From assembly GCA_947455485.1 (NCBI GenBank), contig CANGNV010000003.1, positions 26,233 to 90,232 on the forward strand: a DNA stretch of 64,000 nucleotides, given 5' to 3'. Made by a program: the position numbers and the translations under genes. The notes below the pieces were generated by a model, which saw only the letters and a list, made by a program, of their open reading frames with translations, did no database searches and had not been told where the DNA came from. Shown piece by piece: positions 7,654 to 15,893 of this stretch; position 1 is the stretch's first letter; each line of letters opens with the position of its first letter. The DNA comes from Burkholderiaceae bacterium. GTDB lineage: Bacteria > Pseudomonadota > Gammaproteobacteria > Burkholderiales > Burkholderiaceae.

Positions 7654-8714
7654 TACACGCTTTCTACGATCTCAACTTGGCCTGACCTAAGTTGTGCCAT
7701 ATTGGAATATTCTCCTGGCTTTATCCAGCCTGATCCGCCACCCTTGTTGGCGGCCTCATACCCCCACTTTGCGATTGCCATTGTGGTTTCAAGGTTAGCA
7801 CTAATCCCAACCTCATTTCCTATCTTCACAATTTCATCAGAGTTTTTGGCAATTAACTCAACCCATTTATTCAAATGAATATTTGCTGCCAAGGTATCTG
7901 ATTTACTTCTATTGCATGTTGGACATGCTAAGACAAAGTTATGCATCAAATCTCTTGGGTAAAGCGAGAATGGGACGAAATGGTCCACCTCCAACTTGGA
8001 AGAGGTTTTGTTGCAATAAAAACATTTGTTTCCATAGATTTCTTTAAGCCCCTTGCATACAAGCGCAAGAGTCTTTCTTGAGGTTTCAAACAAGAAGCTA
8101 TTGAGGTCATCTTTTTTCCCAAGAATGGGGGCGTTATTGGTATTTCTCTTAATGAAGTCAGTCCATCGGTTTCTAGCTAGTTGCTGAATTAAAGGCTGAA
8201 ACCGCCTTAAGCAGTAAGCCACTCCATTTTTAAGTGTGATGGAGCTTGAATTGCGCTCATAGAGGAATGGAAGGGTTGCTCCACCAACATTCTGTAGGTA
8301 ATTGATTGGTTGCTTTGCAACTGTTGCAGCAACTGCAGCAACCAGCCGTTCATATTCCTTTGAGCCCTTGGCCGATGAGGGTGAATTGAAGCGGTTGCCC
8401 TGTCTAAACGCATCAATAGACTTCACAATTGCAGCTTGAACCCCATTATTTTGGAAGAGAACGCCACTTTCATTTGCCTTAGATGTTTTATAGGGGCTCG
8501 ATTGTTGCCAGTACAGCTCTATGAATCTTTCTGCAATTGTTTTGTTGCTAATCTCCAGTCGTGAGCTATCGTCTTTTCCATGTTCAATTGCTAAATCAGC
8601 CAAGGAAATAAGCAAGGCGTACTTATAGGTAGAGCTGAAGTCGCTCTCATTGAATAGTCGTTGAATCTTTGTAAGGAAGTCGAGTTGATCTTCTGCTGAT
8701 GGGGTAGCAATCAT
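7653..8714 (-). CDS. HNH endonuclease in helicase operon
   Basis: The protein carries an HNH nuclease module near the C-terminus. A CFYC zinc-ligand pair is followed by LEVDHFVPFS with the catalytic His, then CPTCNRSKSD with the second Cys pair and the Asn. The roughly 230 residues before it match no family I can name. The track start at 8747 would overlap the HIT gene by 37 bases. The ATG at 8714 gives the usual 4-base ATGA overlap with the HIT stop, so I prefer it (353 residues), although the upstream ATG has an AGGGGTG motif before it. The stop overlaps the helicase ATG. It probably acts as the DNA-cutting partner of the helicase. Confidence 0.85.
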   Translation of the reverse strand: MIATPSAEDQLDFLTKIQRLFNESDFSSTYKYALLISLADLAIEHGKDDSSRLEISNKTIAERFIELYWQQSSPYKTSKANESGVLFQNNGVQAAIVKSIDAFRQGNRFNSPSSAKGSKEYERLVAAVAATVAKQPINYLQNVGGATLPFLYERNSSSITLKNGVAYCLRRFQPLIQQLARNRWTDFIKRNTNNAPILGKKDDLNSFLFETSRKTLALVCKGLKEIYGNKCFYCNKTSSKLEVDHFVPFSLYPRDLMHNFVLACPTCNRSKSDTLAANIHLNKWVELIAKNSDEIVKIGNEVGISANLETTMAIAKWGYEAANKGGGSGWIKPGEYSNMAQLRSGQVEIVESV

Positions 8715-9091
8715 TCCCAATACTTCGCTTTCTCGGGAATAATCCATCTCACGCCACCCCTAGGATCATCTTGATCATCCTTATATCTGGGGATGAGGTG
8801 CATATGTAGATGAGGGACAGTTTGTCCGGCTACAGGCCCATCATTAATTCCTATGTTGTATCCATCTGGATTGAGTTCATGTTGTAGGACTGTTTTAGCT
8901 CTTGCTAGAAGATCTAGAAGCGCAAGCTGTTCATCGCTTGTGATTTCAAACCAAGACCCAATATGTCGCTTCGGTATCACCAGAGTGTGGCCAGGTGAAA
9001 CAGGATAGCCATCCCGAATCGTCACGCCAAATTCATTCGAGTCAATGATTCGCTCGGCTGGCAGAGTACAGAAGGGGCATGGCTTACTCAT
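8711..9091 (-). CDS. HIT-family nucleotide hydrolase or transferase
   Basis: The 126-residue protein is a histidine-triad protein with N-terminal zinc-type cysteines (CPFC) and the active-site triad HLHMHLIPR near residue 100. HIT enzymes cleave dinucleoside polyphosphates or nucleotidyl conjugates through a nucleotidyl-His intermediate. The C-terminal end (DPRGGVRWIIPEKAKY) resembles HIT proteins that travel with DUF3427 helicases. It is the first gene of the operon, and its stop overlaps the HNH start. In this context it may hydrolyse an adenylylated intermediate, make or destroy a signal nucleotide, or repair blocked DNA ends. These are inferences, and the family call is firm. Confidence 0.88.
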   Translation of the reverse strand: MSKPCPFCTLPAERIIDSNEFGVTIRDGYPVSPGHTLVIPKRHIGSWFEITSDEQLALLDLLARAKTVLQHELNPDGYNIGINDGPVAGQTVPHLHMHLIPRYKDDQDDPRGGVRWIIPEKAKYWE

Positions 9092-9424
9092 GAAATAGAT
9101 CTATTGATATTGGTATTTATGTTGTTTCATACTATTACATAACAAGACTGGCTCATATTCTGACCTTTAACCCATCCATTTCCTACATCCAAATCATCCC
9201 TAATGCCTGTCATTTGGTCTTGCCAACCTCTACGCTAAATCTTTCAGACTACGGCGGAGATTTGGATGCGACTTTCAATTGAGTGTTCTCACAAGCATTT
9301 AAAGCTATTCCGAATCTCTTTGGATTCAAGGGTCATGCTGGTTTTGCTGATTATTTGGATGATTTGGGGGATCTTCAGGGTCTTAAAGATCCTGTAATTG
9401 AGCTAAATCTAGCTTGGGGGAGGT
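9092..9424. other. Intergenic junction between accessory operon and ffs
   Basis: This stretch of about 330 bases has no gene I support. It should hold the promoter of the HIT-HNH-helicase operon, but I cannot pick a convincing -35/-10 pair. A perfect 7-bp inverted repeat (GGATCTT and AAGATCC, 9369-9392) lies about 33 bases past the 3' end of ffs and lacks a T-tract. The plus-strand ORF at 9283-9534 runs across ffs and is rejected. Confidence 0.5.
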
Positions 9425-9521
9425 GGACGAGCCCGACCCCCGGCACTGACAGAATTGGGTTTGGCTGCTTCGTTCCCGACCTGACCAGGTTATCCAAACC
9501 GCCATGCGGGGAGGCCCGTCC
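9425..9521 (-). ncRNA. ffs: 4.5S SRP RNA
   Basis: The minus strand carries the universally conserved small-SRP-RNA core CCTGGTCAGGTCGGGAACGA followed by AGCAGCC. It is flanked by arms that pair at the ends (GGACGGGCC at the 5' side with GGGCTCGTCC at the 3' side), giving a single long hairpin of about 97 nucleotides. This RNA binds Ffh and targets membrane proteins to the translocon. It is transcribed away from dnaX. Exact ends are set from the terminal pairing and may be off by a few bases. Confidence 0.93.
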
Positions 9522-9552
9522 AATTCCATTTTAGCTTGTTAGAATGTAATAC

Positions 9553-11226
9553 ATGACAGCATTGGCTTTAGCCCGTTCGTGGCGCCCTAAAACTTTCTCC
9601 CAATTGGTAGGACAAGACCATGTGGTTAAGGCCTTAACCCATGCCTTAGACCAGGGTCGACTACACCACGCTTGGCTCTTTACAGGCACTCGCGGGGTCG
9701 GAAAGACCACCATTGCCCGAATTATGGCCAAAGCCCTCAATTGCACCGGGGAAGACGGTCAAGGTCGCATGACCTCAGAACCTTGCGGAAAATGCCCAGC
9801 TTGCCTAGAAATCGATGCCGGTCGCTTTGTTGACTATATCGAGATGGATGCTGCGAGTAATCGCGGGGTAGACGATATTGCTGCTCTATTAGAGAAGGCA
9901 GCCTACGCTCCAAGTAATGCACGCTACAAGGTCTACATGATTGACGAGGTGCACATGCTCACCAATCATGCCTTTAATGCCATGCTCAAGACACTCGAAG
10001 AGCCGCCTGAACATGTGAAGTTCATACTTGCGACTACTGACCCACAAAAGATTCCGGTAACTATTCTGTCCCGTTGCTTGCAGTTCAATCTCAAGCAAAT
10101 GCCAGTGCCGCTCATCGTTGAGCATTTAGAAAAAGTACTTGCTGCAGAAAAAGTGGATTGCGAAACCAACGCACTGCGTGTTTTAGCTAAAGCAGCACAG
10201 GGTTCGATGCGTGATGCCTTATCGCTGACTGATCAAGCCATTGCATACGCAGCTGGAAAAGTATCTGAAGAAGCAGTGCGCGGCATGCTCGGCACATTGG
10301 ATGATGCTTATCTCATTCGCATTCTGGATGCCTTGATTGCAAAAGATGGGGCGACGTTGCTAGCCATCTCTAATGAGATGGGTGAGCGCAGCATGTCTTT
10401 CTCATTAGCTCTGGCAGATTTATCCAGCCTGATTCAAAAAATCGCTGCCGCACAAATTGTTCCGGAATCTGTTTTAGAAGATTGGCCTGAAGCTACAGAA
10501 ATTCGTCGCTTAGCTGGTGCGCTTACCAAAGAAGAAGCACAACTCTTCTACCAAATTAGCATTACGAGTCGTCCAGATTTATCACTTGCTCCAGATGAGC
10601 AAACTGGCTTTGCTATGACGCTCCTGCGCATGCTAGCCTTTCGCCCCGGAAATGAAACTCCAGGCAGAGCAGGGAATTCAGCGCCACCAATAGCAAGCGC
10701 CCCAAGACCAGCAGCACCAGCAAATCAAACAGCTGCTCCGGTCAGGTCGGCGCCTGCAGCATCTGCTCCAGCACCTATGGCGGCTAAGCCTGCCGCTTCA
10801 GCTCCCCCAGCTTCTGTGCCAGTGGCCACTGCATCTGCAGCCAGCCGCCCAGACTGGCATGCCTTGATGCGTCAGTTGCCAGTTAAAGGTTTGGTTCAGC
10901 AGTTAGCGTTTCAGACGGAGTTGCAAGATTGGGAAGATTCACCAGCAGGCGTGCGCGCTACTGTTGTGACACCAATGCCGCAACTGGCTTCCGAAGCTTC
11001 TGTTGGTCGTCTTGCCGATGCACTCACTGCGCACTTTGGTAAACCGGTCAAAGTGGTAATGGAGAAGGGTGAAGTTGAAGGCAAGACAGTTGCTAAAGTC
11101 GATGCCCAGATTCATCAAGAGAAAAGACAAAACGCAGAGCAGATGATTGCTCAAGATCCATTTATTCAGCAATTAGAAAAAGAGTTTGGAGCCAAAGTAG
11201 TTGGTGGTTCTGTTAAACCTCTTTGA
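9553..11226 (+). CDS. dnaX: DNA polymerase III subunits gamma/tau
   Basis: DnaX is the clamp-loader ATPase that loads the beta clamp at replication forks. The 557-residue protein shows Walker A GTRGVGKT (45-52), the four zinc-binding cysteines (about C64, C78, C81, C84), the DEVH Walker B (131-134) and the sensor region TTDPQKIPVTILSRC. A long Ala/Pro-rich linker (about 375-425) precedes a tau-type C-terminal domain. I did not see an obvious AAAAAAG slippery site in the linker, so separate gamma production by frameshifting is not evident. It heads the dnaX-ybaB-recR cluster and diverges from ffs across 31 bases. Confidence 0.97.
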   Translation: MTALALARSWRPKTFSQLVGQDHVVKALTHALDQGRLHHAWLFTGTRGVGKTTIARIMAKALNCTGEDGQGRMTSEPCGKCPACLEIDAGRFVDYIEMDAASNRGVDDIAALLEKAAYAPSNARYKVYMIDEVHMLTNHAFNAMLKTLEEPPEHVKFILATTDPQKIPVTILSRCLQFNLKQMPVPLIVEHLEKVLAAEKVDCETNALRVLAKAAQGSMRDALSLTDQAIAYAAGKVSEEAVRGMLGTLDDAYLIRILDALIAKDGATLLAISNEMGERSMSFSLALADLSSLIQKIAAAQIVPESVLEDWPEATEIRRLAGALTKEEAQLFYQISITSRPDLSLAPDEQTGFAMTLLRMLAFRPGNETPGRAGNSAPPIASAPRPAAPANQTAAPVRSAPAASAPAPMAAKPAASAPPASVPVATASAASRPDWHALMRQLPVKGLVQQLAFQTELQDWEDSPAGVRATVVTPMPQLASEASVGRLADALTAHFGKPVKVVMEKGEVEGKTVAKVDAQIHQEKRQNAEQMIAQDPFIQQLEKEFGAKVVGGSVKPL

Positions 11227-11266
11227 TTGCCAGATTTAACAATATTAGATACAAGGAAATAAAGCG

Positions 11267-11590
11267 ATGATGAAAGGTGGCCTTGCTGGTTTGATGAAAC
11301 AAGCCCAGCAGATGCAAGAGAAGATGAAAGTAGCGCAAGAGCAATTGGCAGCGCTAGAAGTCACTGGCCAAGCAGCCGGTGGTTTGGTTAAAGTCACCAT
11401 CTCTGGAAAACACGAAATGAAACGCGTGCAGATCGATCCAGGCGCAATGGATGATCGCGAAATGCTGGAAGACTTATTAGTCACTGCCTATACAGAAGCA
11501 TTCAAACAAGTAGAAGCTGCTAGCTCACAAGTGATGTCTGGTGCTACTGCTGGTATGCCAATGCCTCCTGGCTTCAAGTTGCCTTTTTAA
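11267..11590 (+). CDS. ybaB: YbaB/EbfC family nucleoid-associated protein
   Basis: The 107-residue protein has the family's N-terminal helix ([16 protein letters not shown]), the central [21 protein letters not shown] strand region and a Pro/Gly-rich tail. YbaB/EbfC proteins form tweezer-like dimers that bind DNA and are almost always encoded between dnaX and recR, as here. It starts 40 bases after dnaX and ends 25 bases before recR, consistent with one operon. Length is normal. Confidence 0.95.
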   Translation: MMKGGLAGLMKQAQQMQEKMKVAQEQLAALEVTGQAAGGLVKVTISGKHEMKRVQIDPGAMDDREMLEDLLVTAYTEAFKQVEAASSQVMSGATAGMPMPPGFKLPF

Positions 11591-11615
11591 TCATTAATAA
11601 AAAACTGTTCATTTA

Positions 11616-12239
11616 ATGGCACGTCAAGAGGCTCCACAAGATGCCCTCGGTCGATTGATCGAGGCATTGCGCGTATTGCCTGGAGTGGGACCAAAGTCAG
11701 CGCAACGCATGGCTTTCTATTTGCTGCAGCACGATCGCAATGGTGCGGCTGTGCTTGCCCAATCATTAGGTGAAGCTGTAGAAACAGTAGGTCACTGCGC
11801 CCGTTGTAATACTTTCTCGGAAACCCAAATCTGCGCAACTTGTAATGATGATCGTCGTGATCCATCGTTACTGTGCATTGTGGAAACGCCAGCCGATCAA
11901 GTGATGGTCGAGCAGACCTTGAGCTTTAAAGGTAATTACTTTGTATTGATGGGTCGTATCTCACCACTCGATGGCATGGGCCCCAATGAAATCCATTTCG
12001 ATCGATTACTCAATCGCATTGAATCTCCGGATACCGGAGTGCCAGTGAGAGAAGTAGTTCTGGCTACGAATTTCACAAGTGAAGGTGAGGCCACAGCCCA
12101 CTATATTGGTGAAGTGCTCAAATCCAAAGGCATCAAAGTCACCAGAATCGCCAGAGGCATTCCGGTAGGCGGTGAACTTGAGTATGTGGATGCAGGCACC
12201 TTAGCCAGGGCGCTGATGGATCGTCGAACAGTAGGTTAG
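11616..12239 (+). CDS. recR: Recombination mediator RecR
   Basis: RecR works with RecO and RecF to load RecA on gaps. The 207-residue protein has the N-terminal helix-hairpin-helix ([17 protein letters not shown]), a C4 zinc finger (CARC...CATC, C61/C64/C73/C76), a Toprim domain ([17 protein letters not shown]) and the C-terminal GGELEYVD region. It is the last gene of the dnaX-ybaB-recR operon. Length is within the family range. Confidence 0.96.
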   Translation: MARQEAPQDALGRLIEALRVLPGVGPKSAQRMAFYLLQHDRNGAAVLAQSLGEAVETVGHCARCNTFSETQICATCNDDRRDPSLLCIVETPADQVMVEQTLSFKGNYFVLMGRISPLDGMGPNEIHFDRLLNRIESPDTGVPVREVVLATNFTSEGEATAHYIGEVLKSKGIKVTRIARGIPVGGELEYVDAGTLARALMDRRTVG

Positions 12240-12343
12240 ATCTCTAAAACCCCTTTGCTCTTGGCGTTGATATCAATGAGCTAACAAGTTACATTCATCT
12301 TTTAACTATAGTGCTGTCAGATATTCTTCTGATCTATTAAAAG

Positions 12344-12577
12344 ATGCCCTCAAAGCCTAATAAAAACCTTTTGCAAACTTTAGCTGCAATTGCAGAACTT
12401 GAGTCTGGTAAAGGGCAAGCGTTTAATACCGTCGAAGAATTAATGGCTGATCTGCATTGCAAAGAGCTTGAGGATCAACAGGATCTAACGATGGCTGATA
12501 AATCCATGAAAGAGCTGCGAAGTGGAAAGGTTAAGGCTACCCCTATAGATTTGGTGATTAAGAGGCTTAACTTATAA
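12344..12577 (+). CDS. Small orphan antitoxin-like protein
   Basis: The 77-residue, charged, helix-rich protein contains AFNTVEELMADLHCKEL, which resembles the degron/flexible region of RelB/ParD-like antitoxins. A basic C-terminus follows (SGKVKATPIDLVIKRL). No RelE/ParE-type toxin frame follows it before the porin gene, so if it is an antitoxin it is an orphan. It lies 104 bases after recR, and no strong terminator is visible between them. I do not recognise a precise family. Confidence 0.45.
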   Translation: MPSKPNKNLLQTLAAIAELESGKGQAFNTVEELMADLHCKELEDQQDLTMADKSMKELRSGKVKATPIDLVIKRLNL

Positions 12578-12769
12578 GCTCTCATGCCCAATCGTCACTA
12601 AATCGACATAAATTCTAGGTAAATTGCCTCTTTTTGGGGATAATTTGGCCTGCACCCCTGTTGAGCTTCAATCTCACGCCGTGCCTATCTGAGTTGTCTT
12701 GTTTTTACCCCGGTAGATCTGGCCCTTAATTTTCATTGGCCATTGATGCTAAGCATGATGAAATTGTGA

Positions 12770-14182
12770 ATGACCCACAAATCCTATCTTCTCCTGTTGA
12801 GCTTGCTTGCTGCCTTTTACAGCGCGACTACGCTCGCCCAGAAGGCGGGATCTGGTTCTGATCAGATAGCAAGTTTTGCAGCGCAGATTGCCGACCTTCC
12901 TACTGAGGGAGAGTTGTTAGGTTTGCCTGTGAATGTGCATGGCCAAACGACTTATATCAATCAGCGCTATAACAATTTCACATCCTCCTACTCGGGTATG
13001 CGAAGCCTATCTAACGATAAGGCAATGAGTTACACCTGGTCAGGCACTTTATTTCTGGGTGCTCGTATTGCACCAGATACCGATATTTACTTCAATCCAG
13101 AAGTTATTTCTGGGGTCCCTTTCTCCGGTTTAAATGGTTTAGGTGGTTTCACAAACGGTGAAGCGACTAAAGCCAATGGCGCGCAAGCGAAGTTTTATTC
13201 AGCTCGTGCCTTTGTGCGTCAAACTATTAATCAAGAGGGCGATAAAGTCGTTCTTGAAAACGAAGCCAATCAAATTACCCAAACTGTCAGTAGTAATCGT
13301 GTTGTACTGACTGGTGGCCAGTTCTCCACGCTCGACATTTTTGATGACAGCCGTTATGCCAAAGATCCTCGCGTTCAGTTCATGAACTGGGGCAATATGA
13401 CCTATCTAGCCTATGACTACGCAGCAGATGCCAGAGGCTACAGCTGGGGCTTAGCGGGTGAGTGGTATCTTGATAACTGGGTGATGCGCGCCTCACGCAT
13501 GCTTGCCCCTAAATCACCGAATGGCCGTGATCTCAATTGGCAAATCTTCAATACCTATGGCGATCAAGTAGAAGTAGAGCGTCAGCATAATATTGCCGAC
13601 CTTCCTGGCAAAGTGAGCGTCTTGGCTTACCGCAACAAAATGATGTTGGCACGCTTCTCAGATGCCACTAATTACGTCATTCAAAATAATGCGCAGGGCA
13701 CACAAGCAATTAACAATGTACGCAACAACATGCAATACAAAACCGGTATTGGTTTGCATGGAGAGCAAGCTTTAACAAAAGACCTTGGTATCTATGGCCG
13801 CGCCTTTACATCGGATGGCCATACCGAAACAATGTCCTTCACTGAAGCAGACAACTCCATCTCTGTTGGTATGGGCATGAACGGTACAAGTTGGAAGCGC
13901 CCCCATGACAGTATTGGTATCTCTATGATGCAAAACGGCTTGTCTAGCTATCGTCGTTCCTACCTGCAAGCAGGGGGCGTGTCTTATTTCATTGGTGACT
14001 ACGCTAGCCCAAGCCAGACGATTTCATATTCACCTGAGCGGATCGGTGAGGTCTACTACAACGCCATCGTTATTAAGAATGTTCTGGCTGGATTGAACTT
14101 TCAGCACATCATTAATCCCGCCTATAACTCTGCCCGCGGACCGGTAAATATCCTGTCTTTTAGGGTTCACGCCGAGTTTTAA
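12770..14182 (+). CDS. Carbohydrate-selective porin, OprB family
   Basis: The 470-residue protein has a Sec signal peptide (LLLLSLLAAFYSATTLAQ) followed by a beta-barrel-like sequence. It includes typical OprB segments such as LPVNVHGQTTYINQRY, WSGTLFLGARIAPDTDIYFN, GGQFSTLDIFDDSRYA and PRVQFMNW, and ends in an aromatic-terminated strand (FRVHAEF) as outer-membrane proteins do. It probably lets sugars or similar small polar molecules cross the outer membrane. The ATG is preceded by little ribosome-binding sequence. No transport genes flank it, so the substrate is unknown. Confidence 0.85.
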   Translation: MTHKSYLLLLSLLAAFYSATTLAQKAGSGSDQIASFAAQIADLPTEGELLGLPVNVHGQTTYINQRYNNFTSSYSGMRSLSNDKAMSYTWSGTLFLGARIAPDTDIYFNPEVISGVPFSGLNGLGGFTNGEATKANGAQAKFYSARAFVRQTINQEGDKVVLENEANQITQTVSSNRVVLTGGQFSTLDIFDDSRYAKDPRVQFMNWGNMTYLAYDYAADARGYSWGLAGEWYLDNWVMRASRMLAPKSPNGRDLNWQIFNTYGDQVEVERQHNIADLPGKVSVLAYRNKMMLARFSDATNYVIQNNAQGTQAINNVRNNMQYKTGIGLHGEQALTKDLGIYGRAFTSDGHTETMSFTEADNSISVGMGMNGTSWKRPHDSIGISMMQNGLSSYRRSYLQAGGVSYFIGDYASPSQTISYSPERIGEVYYNAIVIKNVLAGLNFQHIINPAYNSARGPVNILSFRVHAEF

Positions 14183-14246
14183 GCATTGCAAGGCGGTTCA
14201 GATTAATTATTGTCTTTAGAATCAATAAGATACAAAACCCCAATAA

Positions 14247-14275
14247 TTCGACTTTTGGGATTTCTCACCTATAAT
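14247..14275 (+). promoter_or_regulatory. Sigma-70-type promoter of the czcCBA-like operon
   Basis: A TTCGAC -35 box and a perfect TATAAT -10 box are separated by exactly 17 bases, about 80 bases before the TTG start of the outer-membrane gene. This is the best-looking promoter in the first half of the window. I did not identify an operator. Confidence 0.65.
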
Positions 14276-14357
14276 CGTCCAAACCCCCTATAAATTCAGG
14301 GAAACCTGCATCTGGGGCTATAAAAACAGCATTAGTACAGATTTAGAGGCAGCCGAT

Positions 14358-15884
14358 TTGATTCACGGCCATAAAAAAACGAGCGCATTTGTTGATGCAA
14401 GATTAACTCCCAAGAGTCGGGTTGCTTGTGCCGTCGCCTCTTTATTTTTTGTGTCCTCTGTTTTTGCCCAGTCAAATGCCCCCATTCCAGCTGGCGTCAC
14501 AGTCCAAACGAATGAATCTAAGGATTCTTTGTCGGCGCCGCCGGTAGTCAGTAACGAGACTGCTAATCCTGCCAATGCCGCATCGTTGTTTGCACCGGTA
14601 ACGAAGAGCGATACACCCAAGATCTATACCAAGGGTGCACCATCAGGCCCGGCTGAAATGGATTTGCGTCAGCTCTGGACTGAACTGAAATTAAACAACC
14701 CGCAGTTGTCTTCATTGCGTGAGTCATACCTATCTGCCAAAGCGACTGTGCCGCAAATCAATGCGCCAGCTAATCCGCAAGTCGGCTTGGTGTGGTCTGG
14801 TATGCCAGCAAATTCACCATTAGGATTGGGCGGAGCTAATGCGCCGTCGCCACAGTACCCCAATGGCATTAGTAGCAATAACGCTATTTCTATTGCCCAG
14901 CCGTTTCAGTTTCCGGGCAAGAAGAGTCTTGCATCAGACATTGCTAATACCAATGCGGAAGCCTTGCTTGCCCAAAGTGAAGCAACCTATTTGCAGTTAG
15001 GCGCACAGCTTTCAACTCTGTATTACGGTGCACTGGCATCACAAAAGCAATTGCAAGTTTTAAAAGAGTCTGTAATGCGTTTGGAGATGATTAAGAACGT
15101 CGCTAAGGCGCGTTACTCCAACAATGCGGCTGCTTATGTTGAATATCTCAATGCGCAAGTGTCACAAAGCGCAGCGCAAGCAGACCAATTTAATGTGGAG
15201 CGCCAGCTATCGGTTGCCCTAAACAATATCAATACTTTAGTAGGTCGCCACTCTAGAGAAAAGCTTGTACTGCGTGGGGATGTTCGCCGCGCAATGAATA
15301 GCGTCCCAACCTTAATTGAGTTGGAAGACTATGCTGAAACTAGTCATCCTTCACTAAAGAGTTCAGCATTGCAGTTAGAGGCAGCACGCAAAGGCGTGGA
15401 TTTGGCGAAGAAGGCATATTTGCCGGACTTCCAAGTGATTGGCTCCTCATTTACTCCGCGCGGCCCATTCTCGGCCAATAACGGCGCGATGTTCTATCAG
15501 TTTGAGTTGGATTTAATCATTCCCTTGTATTTCTTCACGAAGGAGAAATACGGGGTAGAGCAGGCACAGCGCAATCAAGCGGCAGCCGAAGCGGGCAATA
15601 TCTCCAACCGTCAACAGATTGTGCTGGCGGTGAATGGTGCCTATGCTGCGTATGAGCAAGCAAAGAATCAAACGCAATTTCTGAAAGAGCGCCAAGTTCC
15701 CCAAGCGGATGCTGCTTATAAGGTTGGCCTCACTCAGTACTCCAATAATGGTCAGGGATTTAACGATTTGCTGACAGCGCAAACCCAATTACGCAATCTC
15801 GAAGTTCAATTGGCGCAAGCTGAGAGCAATCTCCTCCAAGCGCAAGCAGTGTTGCTAGTGACATCTGGCAAAGAACCTTTTTAA
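14358..15884 (+). CDS. czcC: TolC-family outer membrane factor of a metal efflux system
   Basis: The 508-residue protein starts with TTG. It has an N-terminal signal region (ACAVASLFFVSSVFAQ), a low-complexity segment, and then two outer-membrane-efflux repeats rich in coiled-coil helices (for example ALLAQSEATYLQLGAQLSTLYYGALASQKQL). It is the first gene of a CzcCBA/CusCBA-type tripartite exporter, because an adaptor and an HME-type RND pump follow without gaps. It forms the channel through the outer membrane. The gene symbol reflects position and type. The metal is not known. Confidence 0.8.
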   Translation: MIHGHKKTSAFVDARLTPKSRVACAVASLFFVSSVFAQSNAPIPAGVTVQTNESKDSLSAPPVVSNETANPANAASLFAPVTKSDTPKIYTKGAPSGPAEMDLRQLWTELKLNNPQLSSLRESYLSAKATVPQINAPANPQVGLVWSGMPANSPLGLGGANAPSPQYPNGISSNNAISIAQPFQFPGKKSLASDIANTNAEALLAQSEATYLQLGAQLSTLYYGALASQKQLQVLKESVMRLEMIKNVAKARYSNNAAAYVEYLNAQVSQSAAQADQFNVERQLSVALNNINTLVGRHSREKLVLRGDVRRAMNSVPTLIELEDYAETSHPSLKSSALQLEAARKGVDLAKKAYLPDFQVIGSSFTPRGPFSANNGAMFYQFELDLIIPLYFFTKEKYGVEQAQRNQAAAEAGNISNRQQIVLAVNGAYAAYEQAKNQTQFLKERQVPQADAAYKVGLTQYSNNGQGFNDLLTAQTQLRNLEVQLAQAESNLLQAQAVLLVTSGKEPF

Positions 15885-15893
15885 GGAGCAGTG

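Noticed and set aside
9369-9392. Hairpin downstream of ffs as a rho-independent terminator
   Set aside because: The stem is perfect, but the loop is 10 bases and no T-tract follows on the minus strand.
9283-9534. 83-residue plus-strand ORF upstream of dnaX
   Set aside because: It covers the SRP RNA gene on the other strand, starts at GTG and resembles no protein family.
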